From positions 62,015,869 to 62,079,868 of the forward strand of contig NC_046683.1 of the NCBI RefSeq assembly GCF_009870125.1: DNA of 64,000 bases, in the 5' to 3' direction. The notes below the pieces were generated by a model that saw only the letters and a list, made by a program, of their open reading frames with translations, did not search any database and was not told the origin of the DNA. The translations under genes were made by a program, and so were the position numbers. Below, one piece after another: positions 24,901 to 39,900 of this stretch. Numbering within the stretch: the first letter of the stretch is position 1; each line of letters opens with the position of its first letter. The stretch is from Drosophila pseudoobscura (lineage: Eukaryota; Arthropoda; Insecta; Diptera; Drosophilidae).

Positions 24901-27900
24901 ATGGCTCTCGACGGGATGCTACAGATTGCCAATGGCACTGGATATCCACTTCCACTACGAGTGGAACATTTTGAAGGTTTCTTTGTTTTTAAGCGAGGTC
25001 CAAAATTGCGTAGAAAATTCACTCGAAAGAAATAATTCCACCAGAAATTACAACACATTTCTCACACGACGAAAAACCATTTTCAGACAGAAGTACAAAA
25101 TTAAACTGTAAATTTTTGCCGGCATTTGGCAATTTATAGAAAATTTTCCAATTGTGATTATTGATTATTCATTTCCTTCCATCGAGCGAGCGAGCGTCGG
25201 CTTTCCACTTCAGGCTTTCAGCCGCACCTACAATTTCGATTTCGATTTGCTGGATTGCCTAACCAAGTCTGTGCCTCTCTCTCTACCTCTGCCTCTCCCT
25301 GTTGTCCCTTCTTCTTCGCCATTTCCTCACGGATTGAGGTTAATGTTGAGGTTGGGAGTCGTCTGTGGAGTTGCTCTTACACCGCCTCCTACTCCGACTC
25401 CGACTCCGACATCATCATCATCATTGAAATGGTAAATTGGACTGCAGAATTTTGGTATTGGAATTGCTGGGATTGTACTCGCATACTCGTATTGTTGTTG
25501 TTGTGCCATTTTGCCATTCCCTCTGTTTAGTTTTTTTTGTGTTGGGTATTGTGTGGCATGGTAGGAGGTGGGGGGGAGGGGGGGCAATCATAACGGGTCG
25601 CTTGTTAACATGCTACATTAAATTTTTATCAAGAGCCATGGCAACAGCCATCAGCCTCCATTCCTCCGCTGCTGCCTCTGCCCAGCATAAATATCATAAA
25701 TATCTAAAATAATGATGTTGTTTGTTGCTCTCACACTCCCTCTCTGTCTCTGTCGCTGTCTCGATATTACTATGATTATTGGGGAACTGGGGCTGCAATG
25801 TAGCATGATTAACACAATCCCTGTGTGGCACTGTGCGGCCCTGTGTGGCACTGTGTGGCAGGGAGAAGAGAAACAATCAACCCAAATAGAACCTAAAAGC
25901 ATTGAGCCGAAACCCTCACATACTCGTACATTACAAATAATCATCATCATCAACAATGGACCCCCCCACCCAGAGATACTTATGTATCTTGTGGGTGTGG
26001 TCAAAAAAACAACAACAAAAAGCTGGCAGGGTACTGCCAGAGGAAAGAGGGAAAACTTTCATTAAATGAAGAGCCACTGATCGCTCTCTCTCGCTCCCTC
26101 TCCAATGGATTATTGGATCATTGGATCGTACATATATCATAGAATATTACTGCACTGCAAAAGCCACAAGAAAGTACGAGTATCCTATGGATAGCTCGTT
26201 AGCAGAAGTTCAGGACGAAGTAAATGTTCGGAAATAATGAAATATTACTATGATTTATATAATATTTATTGCACAAAAGCCAAACCATAACAACAACAAT
26301 AAACATAATGACAAACAAACGGCACACTGGAACACGTACACATGCGGATACACGGATACACGGATACACGGATACACACGTTAATGTATTTATGAAGTTG
26401 AAGTTTGCTGTGTGCAGCGGCACGCCACTGACGAAAAGTTTTAATCGCTTCGAGGGGGGATGGGGGCGTAGATCCATTTTGGTGGTGCCTCGAGGGGGGG
26501 GAGGGCGGTGACTTTATCATACATTCAACTTGGGGCTATGGCTATCGGCCGAACAACGTCATAAATTTGTAGCGCCAATTAATCACTTTGCCACAGAGAG
26601 TGCCTGCCAGCCAACCCGAGGGGGGATAGAGGGTGGAAAAGGGGGGGGGGAGGGGAGGTGGGGCCACGGGAAAAAGTTTTCCGTTTGACTGCATTGCAGT
26701 GCAGTCTATTGAATAATTGATGATGCATCTTGCAGATACATTTAAAGCGAGGGGCAAACAAAAAAACAACAACAGACAAAAACAAAACGAATGCACACAA
26801 AAACGTATATATAAATATTGCACATACATAAATACACATGTACATATGTATATATACATATATGCATGAATGTGTGTGTGTATGATGTGATATGCCAACA
26901 ACAAGCTGTCAATTTCAATTCATTAAAGTAGTGTGGGAAAAAAAACAGCAACAAGTTGAGATACAGCCACGTACAGAAACAGGCACACGCACAGATACAA
27001 AAGTATCTGGGGTAATGAGCAGCAAGAGGGAGAAATATTTTTACAGATATATATATATTTTTTTTTTAAAAAGGATTGCGTGCCTGTGAATTAATGAGGA
27101 AACGCCAGGAAACGAGCCACTGCCTCTCTCTGAAATGATAAAAAACCAAAACCGAGAGGGTTCTCTTATCAAACAGAAGCCCAGCAATTTTTATGGCTTT
27201 GACAAATGCCGAGAGCGGGACAGACGGATCCATCTGGTGCGAGTATCTGGTGGGGGTGGGGGAGGTATACGAATGTACATCTTTTTCCCAAGAATTTTAA
27301 GTGTTATTTATGTTTGTACAGTTAATTTGCATCCCATTGATGTCGGGACCGGACCCGAAAAAGAAGAAAGGAACACTACGCTGAAAGGGTTGCAGGAGAA
27401 AAAGGTTCAAAAGATATTTTATGCGTACATAATTAATACTTGAGCAACGCCATGCCACGCCACGCCATGCCACTGCTCTGCTCTGTTCTGAGAGGTGCGG
27501 GCGGTGGCTGGTGCGTGGTGCGGGGTGCGGTGTTAAGCGGCTTTGAGCCTAAACGGAAATGTGGCACGAAAAATTCCTCGAATACCAAACCCAAGACCCT
27601 CCGCCGCACACCGCTCACCGCTCAGCACTCCTCTCTCTCTCTTTGCTCATTGTTTCCCCTAAGCTGGCATTAAATTTTCATGGTTTAAACAGCGGCACGA
27701 AATAGGCTTAGGTTTCGATGGCCGAGATGCTGCGATGCTGTTGTTGCTGTTTTCATCATCATCGGAGCTGTGTTTTTCACTTGAATTTCTGTCGGCGGCC
27801 ATATAATTAAGGTGCAAACGGCAAAAATATGAGTGCAACGCAACACTTTGTGGCCCCAGTTCGGGGTCCGAAAGGAGAAAGAGAACCAGCAATTTGCCAT

Positions 27901-30900
27901 GGCCCAGACTCTCGACTCAGCCGACTCGAACCGACTCGGGACCTCGCTATCGGACCTCAAGACTCGGAGCGACCTCAAAGCTCCTCCGATGATGCTGCCA
28001 TGATGCTCATTAAAAAGCCACGTATACCTATACGTACACGTTTTATGTGTACGGGTTGTGTGTGTGTCTGTGTGTGTGTGTGTGTGTGTGTATATAAAAC
28101 CTGACCAACAAATTGAAGTTGGTAGGTTAAAGGGGGGAGGGGGAGGGCCATGCCCATGCCGTGCCCCAAAAGTGCTACAGTTAATGGGCAGCAAAAAGAG
28201 TCCTGGGTCCTCGACTTCCTTGACTCTGTGTCGTGTCTGTGTTAATTTGATATGCTGCAGGCTGTCCAAGAAGAAGGGACCTCAAAGGTACAGAAGGGAG
28301 GGGTGGGCGGGGAGGAGTACTGGGACTGGGAGCCATCTGTCATGGCCTCGGAGCGGAGTTATGGCTAGGCGATGGCGCTGTTCTCATTATTTTTTGTGGC
28401 TTATTTGATGAATGGTGTGCGTTTGGAATGGCAGCGGGTGAAAGTGGAAATTTCGAAATTAAAAGAACGCTATAAATAATATTAGAGATGGTTCTCTGCT
28501 AAGCCCACCTCGTAATTAGATACGAGTGCGAGTATCTGCTCAGCAAACATTTAATGCAATTTATTTTATTTAATTAGTTTTTGGCCGAAAGTTTCTTTTT
28601 CATTTGTTCTTTTTTTCATTTTGTTGGGCAGGGTATTATGTGTCTGTCTGTACGTTGGCCACCAAATTGCTACTGGCTCCTTCCGACTGGCATGCCGCCC
28701 CCCCCCTACCAGATTGTCGCCAGACAAAATAGTCGTAATATTCCACGAATAATATTTGCTGGGAAGCTTTGGCGCTGCTTTTGGCTGTGGCAGTGCCTGT
28801 GGTGGTGGCTGTGGCACTGGCTGTGGCAGTGGCTGTGGCTTTTGGCCATAATTCACTTCACAGGCGACTGGCAACAACATGGTTTTGACGTTTATGAATT
28901 GATCATTATGCAAAATTATGATTTGTAGCGTTCAAATTACAAATTTGTTACATATTCTTTTCGGCTCCGCCCTGCTTCGGGTGATACCGCCTGCTCCGCT
29001 GGGGGTTCCTCCGAAAAATGTTGTGCCACAAATCATTTTCCATCAGTACGAGTATGTTTTTGGATCGGCGGTGCTCTCTGCTGACTTTTTTTCGCCAAAC
29101 GATAAACAAGACATTCGATAGAGTAGGAGGCGGAGGACGAGCGGCAGGGGGAGATCTTGCGGGGGACTGGATGTATGTACGTATATTTACGCATAATTTG
29201 CATGGCCCCCATTTCAAGAATACAACAAAAATAGGCTACCAGAGGATGCCAAAAATATGCACACAGTCGTGGATCGGTTGTGTCGGGGAGGGAGGGGAGG
29301 GAGGGGTTAGGACAGGGCCCTCGTGGATTAGGGGGAAATGCAATTTGTATGCTATAAAAAGATGAACTGGGAGCAGTCTTGACTTGTAATGAATGAAAAC
29401 AGCTGAAACTGTCTCTGAAATGGGGGAAAAGATTTCTATCAAAAAGAAACCCAAATTGAATGCACTCTGAAGTATCTCAGAAATGCGATTTACTCGTAAG
29501 ATATTCAATATATCTATATACCAATAGTTTGCTTATAAACTCATCTGCTCTCTCAAGAATCGGAATTCTAGGTATTTTTCTACCGACTTCCTTGTCCGTT
29601 CGGAACCCCTTTTATCAGAGATCTAGCGTATTTATCCTAAAAATACTTGAGCTCTTAGTCATTTCTTGGCATTTCATTCAAACTTCCAGGCAAAACATTT
29701 GCCTAATTATCATCTTGAGAGATACAGATACAAATGCAGAGACAGAGAGACAGAGATACAGACACAGCAGACCTGCCTGCCTGCCAAAGCCGAACCGAAC
29801 CGAGTTCCTGGAAAACCTGACACATTGTTAGCATCTATAAAAACGTCAAGCGGAGGGCAGGCAGCCAGAAGGAGATCCGTAGGACACATGGCAGACGTTC
29901 GTTCAATCTCTTCGGGATTTGGTTTGGGATTTCATGGTAACACAGAACAGCATGACACATCCCATCCCATTCCATCCCATCCACAAGAGAACTACGATTA
30001 CGGATGGCAACAGCTACAACAGCAGCGGGACAGCGGGACAGCAGGACAGCGGGACAGCGGGACAGAGCTAATGATGAGAGCGTCATCGTCATCGTCGTCG
30101 TCGTCGTCGTGTGTGTCTTGAGATCCGTTTGCCGGGAGGGTCTGGGGTCTCTGTTCCTGAGATTGTCGCCCTACTCCAACCCCAGCAATTGATTTTAATT
30201 TCCGTGTATGCGTGTGTTCCCCTGGCTGCCCCTGCATCTGAGTATCTGTGTGTGTGTGTGTGTGTGTGTGGCGGTAGTTAAAACTTCCGGTGCATCCAAC
30301 CGCATCCACAGCTGCTCCAAAATGCGGCGCCTACGATTTGGATTCTCTTCTCTTTTGATGCTGGTCGTGGTTTGGCCTTCCTCTCGAACTGCTTCTGGCC
30401 GCCATTAGCTCTGGTTCTATGGACTTCCGTTCCCAACACATTCACACACACACACACACACACATACAATGACCCAACACTGTAGAGGGCAGGTGTTGCC
30501 GTTATGCCGGCATTTTGTGGTCTCTATGCGGTTGCAGGCTGCATTCTGCTTGCTGCAGGAATCGAATGAAATACTTCCCTTCCCTACACTCGAAAGGTGT
30601 GGTCCGTCTGGGGAGACAGCGTTTGATTAAAGCGAACTACATTTCAATTCGAACCGAAGGCTGCCTCTCTCTCTCTCTCTCTCTCTTTGAAAAGGTCTTA
30701 TTAAGCTGATTCCCCAGATACCAGATAAGTGCTTATGGAATGGAGTAGACTCTGGGGCTGTCATTAGAAAGATGATGTGGCGTGGCGTGGCGTGGCATGG
30801 TGTGGTGTGGCATGGTATGGTGTGGTGTGTGGCAAGGGGAAAGGTAGTTCTCCGAAGTGATTGTCTTTTGTCTGAAAGAGCTCGTTTGTGATGGTTTGAT

Positions 30901-33900
30901 TGATGGGGCAGGATGGAAATGGAACTGGAAACTGAAGCTGGAGTTGGGGTTGGGGTCTGGGGCTTGGAGAGTGATTAGTAGGAGAGATCAGAGGAGGTGG
31001 GGAACAAGTCTTTGAAACACAAAAGATGATTGTGAGGCAGAGCATAAGGAATATATTGGTTGTCAGGCAATCAAAGAAAAGGCAGTGGCTTCAATGATGG
31101 ATTTCTTGGATTTTCTCAGCTTGAACCCAAAAATGAAGCACAGACTGATTTGAATAGAGCAAAAAAAAAGCAAACAAATGGGGGGGCATGGAAAACTACC
31201 ATAAATGGATCTGTGGACTGTGCCTCCTCTCTGGCTCTGGCTCTGGCTCGGGCTCTGGCTCTGGCTCCGCTCTGCCCTATTCAACTGTCATTCAGCCAGC
31301 ACTTGCCTGCTGTCATTTGTAAAATTTATGGCTTGCTGTCAATGAAATGCCACCCAAAGCGTCCCATTGCCATTGTTGACACCACACCACACACACACAC
31401 ACACAGATACAGATACAGAGATACAGCGAAGGAGCAAAAGACAGTGTCGCATAGTTGCACATATTTAGCAGCCATTTTCAATTTCATTTGTGGCACAATT
31501 TAAAATGCAAAACACATGGAACCGAACCCAACAACACAACAGAAGAACTGAACAACTGAAGAGCTCTCCGAGCGAGGACCAGGGACCGACCAGCGACAGC
31601 GACAGTGACAGTGACAGTCCTCCCCTGGGTATGGGATGATATGGGATGAATGGATGTCTCTCTGGGACTTTGACAAATGCCGCTGCCGTTTAGACATAGG
31701 TGCTAATGGAGGAGCCGCTGGTGGTCATCTGCTGCTCCTCCGCTGGAGGTACGCGGGCGTCGGAGTAGGGGGGGCGGGGGCTGCGAGAGCTGCTCCGCGC
31801 TTATTGAAATTGATGAGCGGCCAAGTACGTGGCAGCTTAGCTCAAAATCTACCCTGACGAGACCCTGGGTCTGGCACTGGCTCTGCCTCTGGCTCTCGCT
31901 TTGTGGGTCTGGGTCTGGGCCTATAAGCGCAACTGAGTCTCTGACTTTGACATTGATTGATTGCTCTGGCAGTGTAATTTATATGATTGTATTACGGGGA
32001 GTACGACGAGAGAGCCACCCCTCCTCCCACTACCCCTCAACTTTGTTATTAATAGTTGCCGCCTGCCCCTGGCCGTGTCCGTGCCCCGGCCTCTGCCCCC
32101 TTGGCTGTGTTATTTCAACAACATTTGCTGTTGAAAATAATTTTCGTTTATAAAATATATGTGCCATGGCCCAAGCAATTCATTTTTAATGGTTCGCCGT
32201 GCAGTTTAGCGCACGGATCCCCCCCAGATCCAGTCCCTAATCCACACGGGGCTCGAAGCCAGAGCGAGAGGGAGAGAGAATTTGAAAAATTGATGGGGGA
32301 ATTGTTTTTCGCCGGCTGATAAGCCAACGTATAAATACTCTTTGGAGTCCGAGCCATACGTCCTGCCACAGCACTCAATAGTCCTTGCAGTCCTTCCGGC
32401 GGCATACCCTTTCAGGTGTAGCCTTGGTGCGCAAATATTTCCCAATAGAATTTCAACGAGCTGCTAGTATTTTTGCATAGAATTTGATACCCAAAATATG
32501 TTGCAGCCGCAACAGGAATGACTTTGTGTGTGGATGAGTGTGGCAGCTCCAACGATAACCAGACACGTACACATGCCACAGGCGAATGCAGGCAGCGGGC
32601 AGCAGCTATCTTTGCCACACCACCCCGCAACCCCCCAACCCCCCTGGCACACCATCAAGCCATTTTGTTTTGGTTTTTTCGGAGAAAATTTTGCTGCATT
32701 TTATTTATGGCTGACGTTTAGCAAAGGGAAAACCCGAAGCAGTGGAATGGAAAGGTGCCAAAGGGGAATTTCAAGATGATTTTTTCAATTTTTGCAGGCT
32801 GCCCAGAAAAAAGTGGCGCTCAAAATGTTTGTACTTGTTGTTGTTATTTTTTGTTTCCTTCTTTTGGTCGCTGCTGCCACTGCCACTGCTGCTGCACTAA
32901 CTTCATTAGGCATGGACGTGAGACGTGAGAGTCTTGAACTTCTGAAGGCAGTTGTTGCTATCGCATCGTGTGGCCCCCGGCGAAAGTTTAATGTCTTTTC
33001 CGGCTAATTGAGTGGCCCGGCGCACTTGCAGACCAGACGGATGGACGGGGGCACATAAAAAGGCTCTTTGCCAAGTCATGCATCTAATTATGAGCAGGCA
33101 AAAAACACACACACACACACACCCAGAAAAAAAGAGGAAAATTAACTTTGAAACTACCAGTACGAGGGGACGGTCCGGGATCCGTTCGGTTCGGTAGGTG
33201 GTACATATGGTAAGGTCTATGGTCTATGGTATGGCTGCTTAAAGGCAATTAACTGTTACTTACGTTGGCATTTTCCAAACTATTAAAAACCCAACGCAAG
33301 TAAGCAGACCAGAAAACCCATTAAAGCGAATGTGTTTTTTCAGTTAGCTCTTCCCTGGACTGCCTTTCTGATTGTTTGCTGAATGTCCAAGGATGGTAGC
33401 CAGGGGAGGGTCTTCCAGTACCAGTTTAACTGCGTCCTTATAGAGAATTGTTGCATCACTGAATCTATGGGAAATATTGATTTCGATTCGAAATGGTTGC
33501 TTGTTTTCCTTGAAACATATACATATATCGGCACATATAGGATATTTAATCTTTTTGTCGGGTTATCCTATTATTTCAAACTTGATTCCCCTCACAGAAC
33601 ACTTAGAGAACATTGGTATAACAGTGTGTTTAAATGTAAAAGAAATATGCGAAATATAACCGAAAAAAATAAGGGATAACGTGGTTGCTCGGGTGAGCAT
33701 GTCGCAAAATGCATATTTTCATAATTTTCGCATGATTTAAACGAGAAACATTCTCTAATTCTATCATTAGTTTTAATTAATAATAGCCCAACACACATTT
33801 CAACGAATGTCAGTGGGGCCATCTATCATAATTCTTCTGCTAATGACATTCATATCAAATATCGTAGAAAAACCAAATAGAATTCATCGATCATCCAACT

Positions 33901-36900
33901 GACACTATTCTATGGCCTATTGGCATTTTTCCTTCACTCTGGGGATTGGATTCTATTAGCCGGAGAGCACACGCTCTTAATTAACCTAATCCGAGGGTCA
34001 AAGAGAGAGAGAGAGAGAGAGGGAGAGAGCCCCAGTCACGTGGAATTCAAGTCAAGCTGTTAACTTAAGCTGGGCCCCAGCCTCGGCCTCAGCCTCAGCT
34101 GATGTTTGTTGGTCTTAAGCTGGTTCATTGAATTAAGCCAGTGGCAGTGGCCCCCACCTGTAAATACCCGTACGGCTAAAGCACAGGAATAGTAGGATGT
34201 TGGCATGGGAGTGCTCTGTGGAGGGGGCGGACGGACCATCGCCATCTGGTGCTGCACAGAGCGGCAATAAAATTATACACCAATGTCTCTATTGGACTAT
34301 CATCTGCTGTGCTCTTTTATATCTCCTTCGTCGGTGCCTTTTTCTTTTTTTAGTGCGGATGGACGGACAGACCATTCCCAATGCGGTTTTTTATATGGGG
34401 CTCTCTCCGGCTCCGTCTCCGTCTGCGTCTCCGGCTCCTCGCTTCTGTCTCTATCTGTAACTATTTCCAAGCTGTTGCCAGCAATTAAACTTTGTGTCTG
34501 TGCGGGTTCTCTTCTCTTTCCCTTCTGTTGGCTCGTTCGAGTGAGTAGAGTATTTCTTTAAATTGCTAATGCCATAAAATGAAATTAAAGCTGCTCGAAG
34601 AGCAAGAGAGAAAGAGGTACACAAGTGCCAGAACTAAGAGATTGTTTTTTTTGTACTGTAGGGGTAGGGGTAGTGGTAGGGGTGGGGAGGGGGAGGGCGG
34701 AGCGCAGCGCAGCCAACACTCGGAACAGTTCGAGTTCGAGGCCAATCCATGGCTCTGATATTTCCGTGCACTTAAACACTTAACGCCATTGTTTATACAC
34801 TTGAGTGCACTCCGCCTCGTCGCCTTTTTGATGTGGTGTGAAAAGTCGTCGTCAATGGCAAAGGCACACACACACACACACACACACACACACCACAGAA
34901 GAACGCAGAGAGAAAAAAATCTTGAAAGACATTTTCCTGGCCGCTCTCTTCGGCTTCTGTTCTCTTTGGTTTTTTTTGTTGTTGTTATAATCCCGAAAAC
35001 ATATCCGTAGAGCACTCGGCAATGCTCATAAGTGTTCAGCTAAATGGAAAAACATTTCTTTTAAGCGTTGACAAAACAATAAAATAAAAGAGACGCTTAT
35101 GCTCTGGAGGGTCTTTTGATGCCACATTCCTACGTATCCCCTATTCCTATCCCACAGAAACACACACGTTTCGATCCAATTCCCGTCTGCTCCCAGCCAT
35201 AATGAAGGTATTTGTGATTGTCTCTAAAGTAGTAGGAAGTATTTCCCTTTTGGGTGTGAAAATTGCCAGCAAAGATTTCCGTTAAGACAGGAGGACAATC
35301 CAATGTGGCTGGCAGGGGGGGCAGCGTCTTGGCCAATTTAAGGGGAAGCAATTTTGAGCTCAAATACACAAGCGTAGCGGTGCGGAGGGAGGATTAGGAT
35401 ATGTGTATCCTGCGTAATCTGTATAGGAATAGGAGACACAGACAGACCGGAAGACCGGAAGGCCGGGAGGAAGCGGAAGGATGCTCAGGTGACAAAGATG
35501 TCAGTGTGGAAAAGCGAAGGAGAAAAATGTCAGAGGAAACGCCATGTTGGTGTGGAATTCACTTACGAAAGTTGCTGTCAAAAGGAAATTCCATAGAACC
35601 CAAAAGCAAAAAGAAAATGAACGGTCTATTGGTGGCTTTTGCTGGAATATTGTTGAAAAAATGTCTCATTTATAAATAGAAACCTTAGCTTTTGTAGCCT
35701 GTACATCGTTACAGAGCACATACCCCATCCCCCACCCTCCAATTGGCCCACAAAACTGGGTCAATTCGCTGCCATTTGTGTGGAAAAACCGCCATTGCCT
35801 AGGCATTTACATCTGTGTTTAGTCCCTGCCTCAACGCCCGACTCCTGTGGCAGGAGTCGAGCCCCAAAACTGAAATGCCAATGAAGCCCAATTATGCCGT
35901 GTCCGTGTCCGTGTCCCCCTGCTCCTCCCCAAAACCAGAACCGAAAGGTAACTGCCAAATGCTAACAATGCAAAGCCCTACCAAACGATGCCACACCCCT
36001 AAATATATATATACATATATACATATACATATATATATTTTAGCTTATTCTGCCTTTTTTCTGCTGTTGTTGTTATCTTTTACCATGGCAGCAGCATCAC
36101 TCCCTGCTCGCATTTTGCTCTGGGCAACAGCTGTCAACCAGGTTACGTGTGTGAAAGTCAGTATGGAGATGGCTCCTCCTGCCGCCTCGCTCCTGCCTCC
36201 TGACAGAGGCATAAATTTATCCCACTCCCTTGCTATCCCACCGTCAGACAGAAATTGGCGAAAAACACCAAAAACCGAAATGACAACTGAACGGAAGGGA
36301 AGGGAGCGATGAGATGGGGTAGATGGGGTATATGGGGTAGATGTGTCTGGGGCTCTCTCGGATAGTACCCTAATTCGATTTCAAAGCACACAGAATTAAG
36401 GCAACTCCGGAGGAGGCCTTTTGTTCTACTGCGAGGCAGGAAAAAAGCTATTGAAAAATCATATGGCAGGAAAGCAGGCAAGCTGGCAAGAGATAGAGAT
36501 AGAGATAGATAGATATGGTGGATGGGAATAGAAAAGAAAAGAAAAGAAAGAAAAGACAAAAGACAAACACAGCAGAAATGGAGACTCATCCGCACAGGCC
36601 ATAGCCATAGCCACATCCACATTGATACGTGCCTGGCATTTGCCAGTTTGGATTAATTTCATTTATCCCCCCTCGACAAAAAAAGTGGAAAGAAAAGAAA
36701 GCCCAGAGACACACACACACACACACACACAGAGAGACACACTCTCCCTGTCCATGTATCGGCCTATCTATCAGTATGCTGTGTATTCTCGGATCGGATC
36801 GGATCGGGGATAATGGCAGCATTAATTTGAATTGCATAATTTGTTGTGTGCAGAAAGCAGAGAAATAAGAAATTAAGTCAATGGCCCAAACAAAATATAA

Positions 36901-39900
36901 ATATCGATTACATGACAGGGAAAATAACTCTCGAGTCGGAGTCGGTGGCAACCCATTTAATTGAGAAAATTTAACACGTACGCCACACATTTGTATTCAT
37001 TCTGGGTCTTTCAGGGTCTGCCACTGCCACTGCCACTGCCACTGCCAGTGCTCCCTCTCTCTGTGGGAAATTGGATTAAAGGCGTTAAAGACACTGCGTT
37101 CCGTTGTCAACGCCATCTCGTTTGTTGGCTCCTCCGCGCAACTGTAAATTACATTTGATATTAGCAGCGGGATGGGGGCTCCCCGACTTGTGGCAAAAGA
37201 AAGCAAAACGAAGTTTGTTAGTATGCCATAATCGTATGGCGACGAGGGGTTTATTTATAGCATTAGCGCATATTAGGCCTAATGGCCATAACATACGACC
37301 AGGACGAGGACCACGGACGGGTGGCCTTAAATTGTTATAAACGGGTCTGCCGCAGAATATGATCAGGAGTTATGCAAGTGGCAGAGCAGGGATCCATCTG
37401 ACAGCCCAAGAAACGCGATTGGAATAACGAAAGCAGGTCCCCCAAAAACCAAGGATGACAAACAGATAAATGCCACTTGAAAGATAAAAAGAAAGATGAA
37501 AGATAAGGTCGCATGCGGAAGCGGAAGCACACATGCACACAATACGAAACCAAAACAACAACAAACAATAAGATGAAAGAGAAAAGAGAAGAAGAGGAGA
37601 AGAGAAAGATCCAAGCAATTTCCTTTAGTTAGTTTTCATATCACAAAAGGAAAACTATTGGATGCATCGAACCGTAGGATATCCATCAATACTATGGCCT
37701 ATGGCCACTCCTGCTGGAGCAGGGGCAGGGGCAGGGGCGGGGGCAGACCTAATCTAGCACCATCCTTTCCTTCTCTGCCCTTTCCATATCTCAATGCTTC
37801 ACATGTCAACTCCAGCACGTTCTAGTTGATTAAATAAACTGATTGATGGCATGCCTGATTGATGCCTTCAACGAATTGTCAGCCCTGTCTAACTCCCCCA
37901 ACAGCCCCAGCCCCAGCCCCCGTTTATTCTTCTGCTTCTTTCTATATATGTAACATCCTTGACTAATGCAACCCTTTTTTGTTCTCTTTTTCTGCCGTTT
38001 CCTTGCAGGTGTGTACCGAGCGCTAGAAAGCTGACTCCTTGAAGTTCTTCACAGCCGAAATAAGCCCCCCGGCCCCCAGCGGCAACCCTTAGAGGACGTT
38101 TTTTTCCCCCTTTTGGATTGTTGGATTTTTGGTTTGGTTTGCTTTTGGTTTTGGTTTAGTTTCTGCTCTTCGGGGGTGTGTTTTCGTTACACTTTTCACG
38201 CTTTAACAAACTCCAAGCCAGGGCAGGGGAGGAATCTCAGTTCAGTTCGTAGTTTTCGGGGGATAGAATATCTTAAGCATTATAATCGCATTAGAGCGAT
38301 AAATGACCAAAATCGATAGGCAGTCTGCATTTTTGGCTATTTAGTTTCATCAGCAAATCTCCGAGGGTGACTTTTGACAGTCGCCAGAGTCACGTATGGC
38401 ACGGCTTTAAAGCAACCCTTAGACCCCACTCTGCTCTCTTCGTGTCGCCGTCCACTGAAATAAAACCGGCTTAAACGCCCCCAAATTATAAGAGCCCGAA
38501 AGCAGCCCGACAGCCCAGACAGAGCCAGGAAATATGACAAGAGGCGAGGGATTGCTATCGCATGGATTGCAGGCTACGGCGACGGCGGCGGTGGCGGCGG
38601 CGGCGGCGGCAGGCCATTTGCTGCAACGGAAGCCACCCCCAAAGAAAAATAAGAAGAAGGGAAGGGAAAACCAAGGGCACACTGAGAAATATATGAAAGA
38701 GCACTCCATTCTGGAAGGAGTTTTCACGCAGTTCCGGCTCCTCCAAGCAGTTCTTTGCGATTCCTCGGTTTATTGTCTGCAATGCATCAAATAATGAAAC
38801 GGGTTTCCCCGGAAATGCGCCACAATTAAGCCAGGGATTCGCCACCAGCATGCAGCACCCCCTCCCCCAATGGGATGTGGGATGTGGGAGATGTGGCAGG
38901 CATGCCTGTCCTGCGGAGGCATTTGGAAAACTTTTTCCTTCACACTCACTCAAGTTGCGATTTCCTTTTTCCATTTTCTATTTTGCTCACACAACAACAT
39001 TTTTTGCCTCTATTTTATTTGTGTGCCACACACAAAGTGCAAACAAAATTTATTTTCCATTTAGTTTTTATAAAGCGCAAACAACATACAAACACAGGGA
39101 ATGAACCGAAAGGAAAAGAAAGGAAAAAGCCAAGAAAAGAAGAGAAAAGCAAAGGACAAGAGCAACATTCGAAGAACAGAAAACATAGTGGGGAAGGGGG
39201 CCAGTGGGGAAGGGGAAGGGGAAGTGGGAAAGCAGCTAAGGGCAAAGCCAAACAAAGTTCAATCAAGTTAACTTTGTTGCCAAAGCGAAAAGGAAATGTG
39301 CGCGGAAGGAAGGGCATTGGCTGGGGCAGGGTGGTGGGGAGGGGGGGAAAAGTTCAAAGCAACTCTGGACTTTTGACTAAAAGTCGTGGCCGATTTGACC
39401 AGGACGAAGCTTCGGGGACCTCCGTCCAAAACCTGGCCACAGAGCGTAGCTTAAGTGTATTTAATAAAGTTTTTTTCTCTTCTCCTTTTTCCTTCCCGAT
39501 GGTTTATCACTGAGATCTGGGCAGCTCTTAGCTCTCTCGCTCTCCTCCTCCCCGTTTTCCTCCCTTCAAGTTTAAAGGACACTTTAAGTTTGAAGGGACC
39601 AGGGATGATTGGCTCTGGTCAGCATGGGGTGGGGGGGATGGTGGATGGGGGATGGTGGATAAGTATGTGGTTTAGTGAGTGCAAATTTCAGAAGACACTT
39701 TTTGTCACGTATTTTGATTTTTATGGACTTGGGCCATGGGAGGGGACACCATTTAGTTTTGGATGGGGAACACTATCTATAAAGACGGGGAAACTTTCAA
39801 GCAACACGAAGCAAATGTGAAATATTTCCAGGAATATAAGGCAACCGACTCCTCTCCACCCCGAAAAGCCCTCTCTCTGAAAGGCCTTTCATTCGGCAAC

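Noticed and set aside
27197..31682. The same 15-mer CTTTGACAAATGCCG at 27197 and 31668
   Set aside because: One shared 15-mer in a 33-kb intron is close to chance expectation, and flanks do not align.
33383..33679. 98-codon open frame in the nkd intron
   Set aside because: It starts at a real ATG but lies in ordinary AT-rich intron sequence, with no domain, signal or codon pattern supporting coding.
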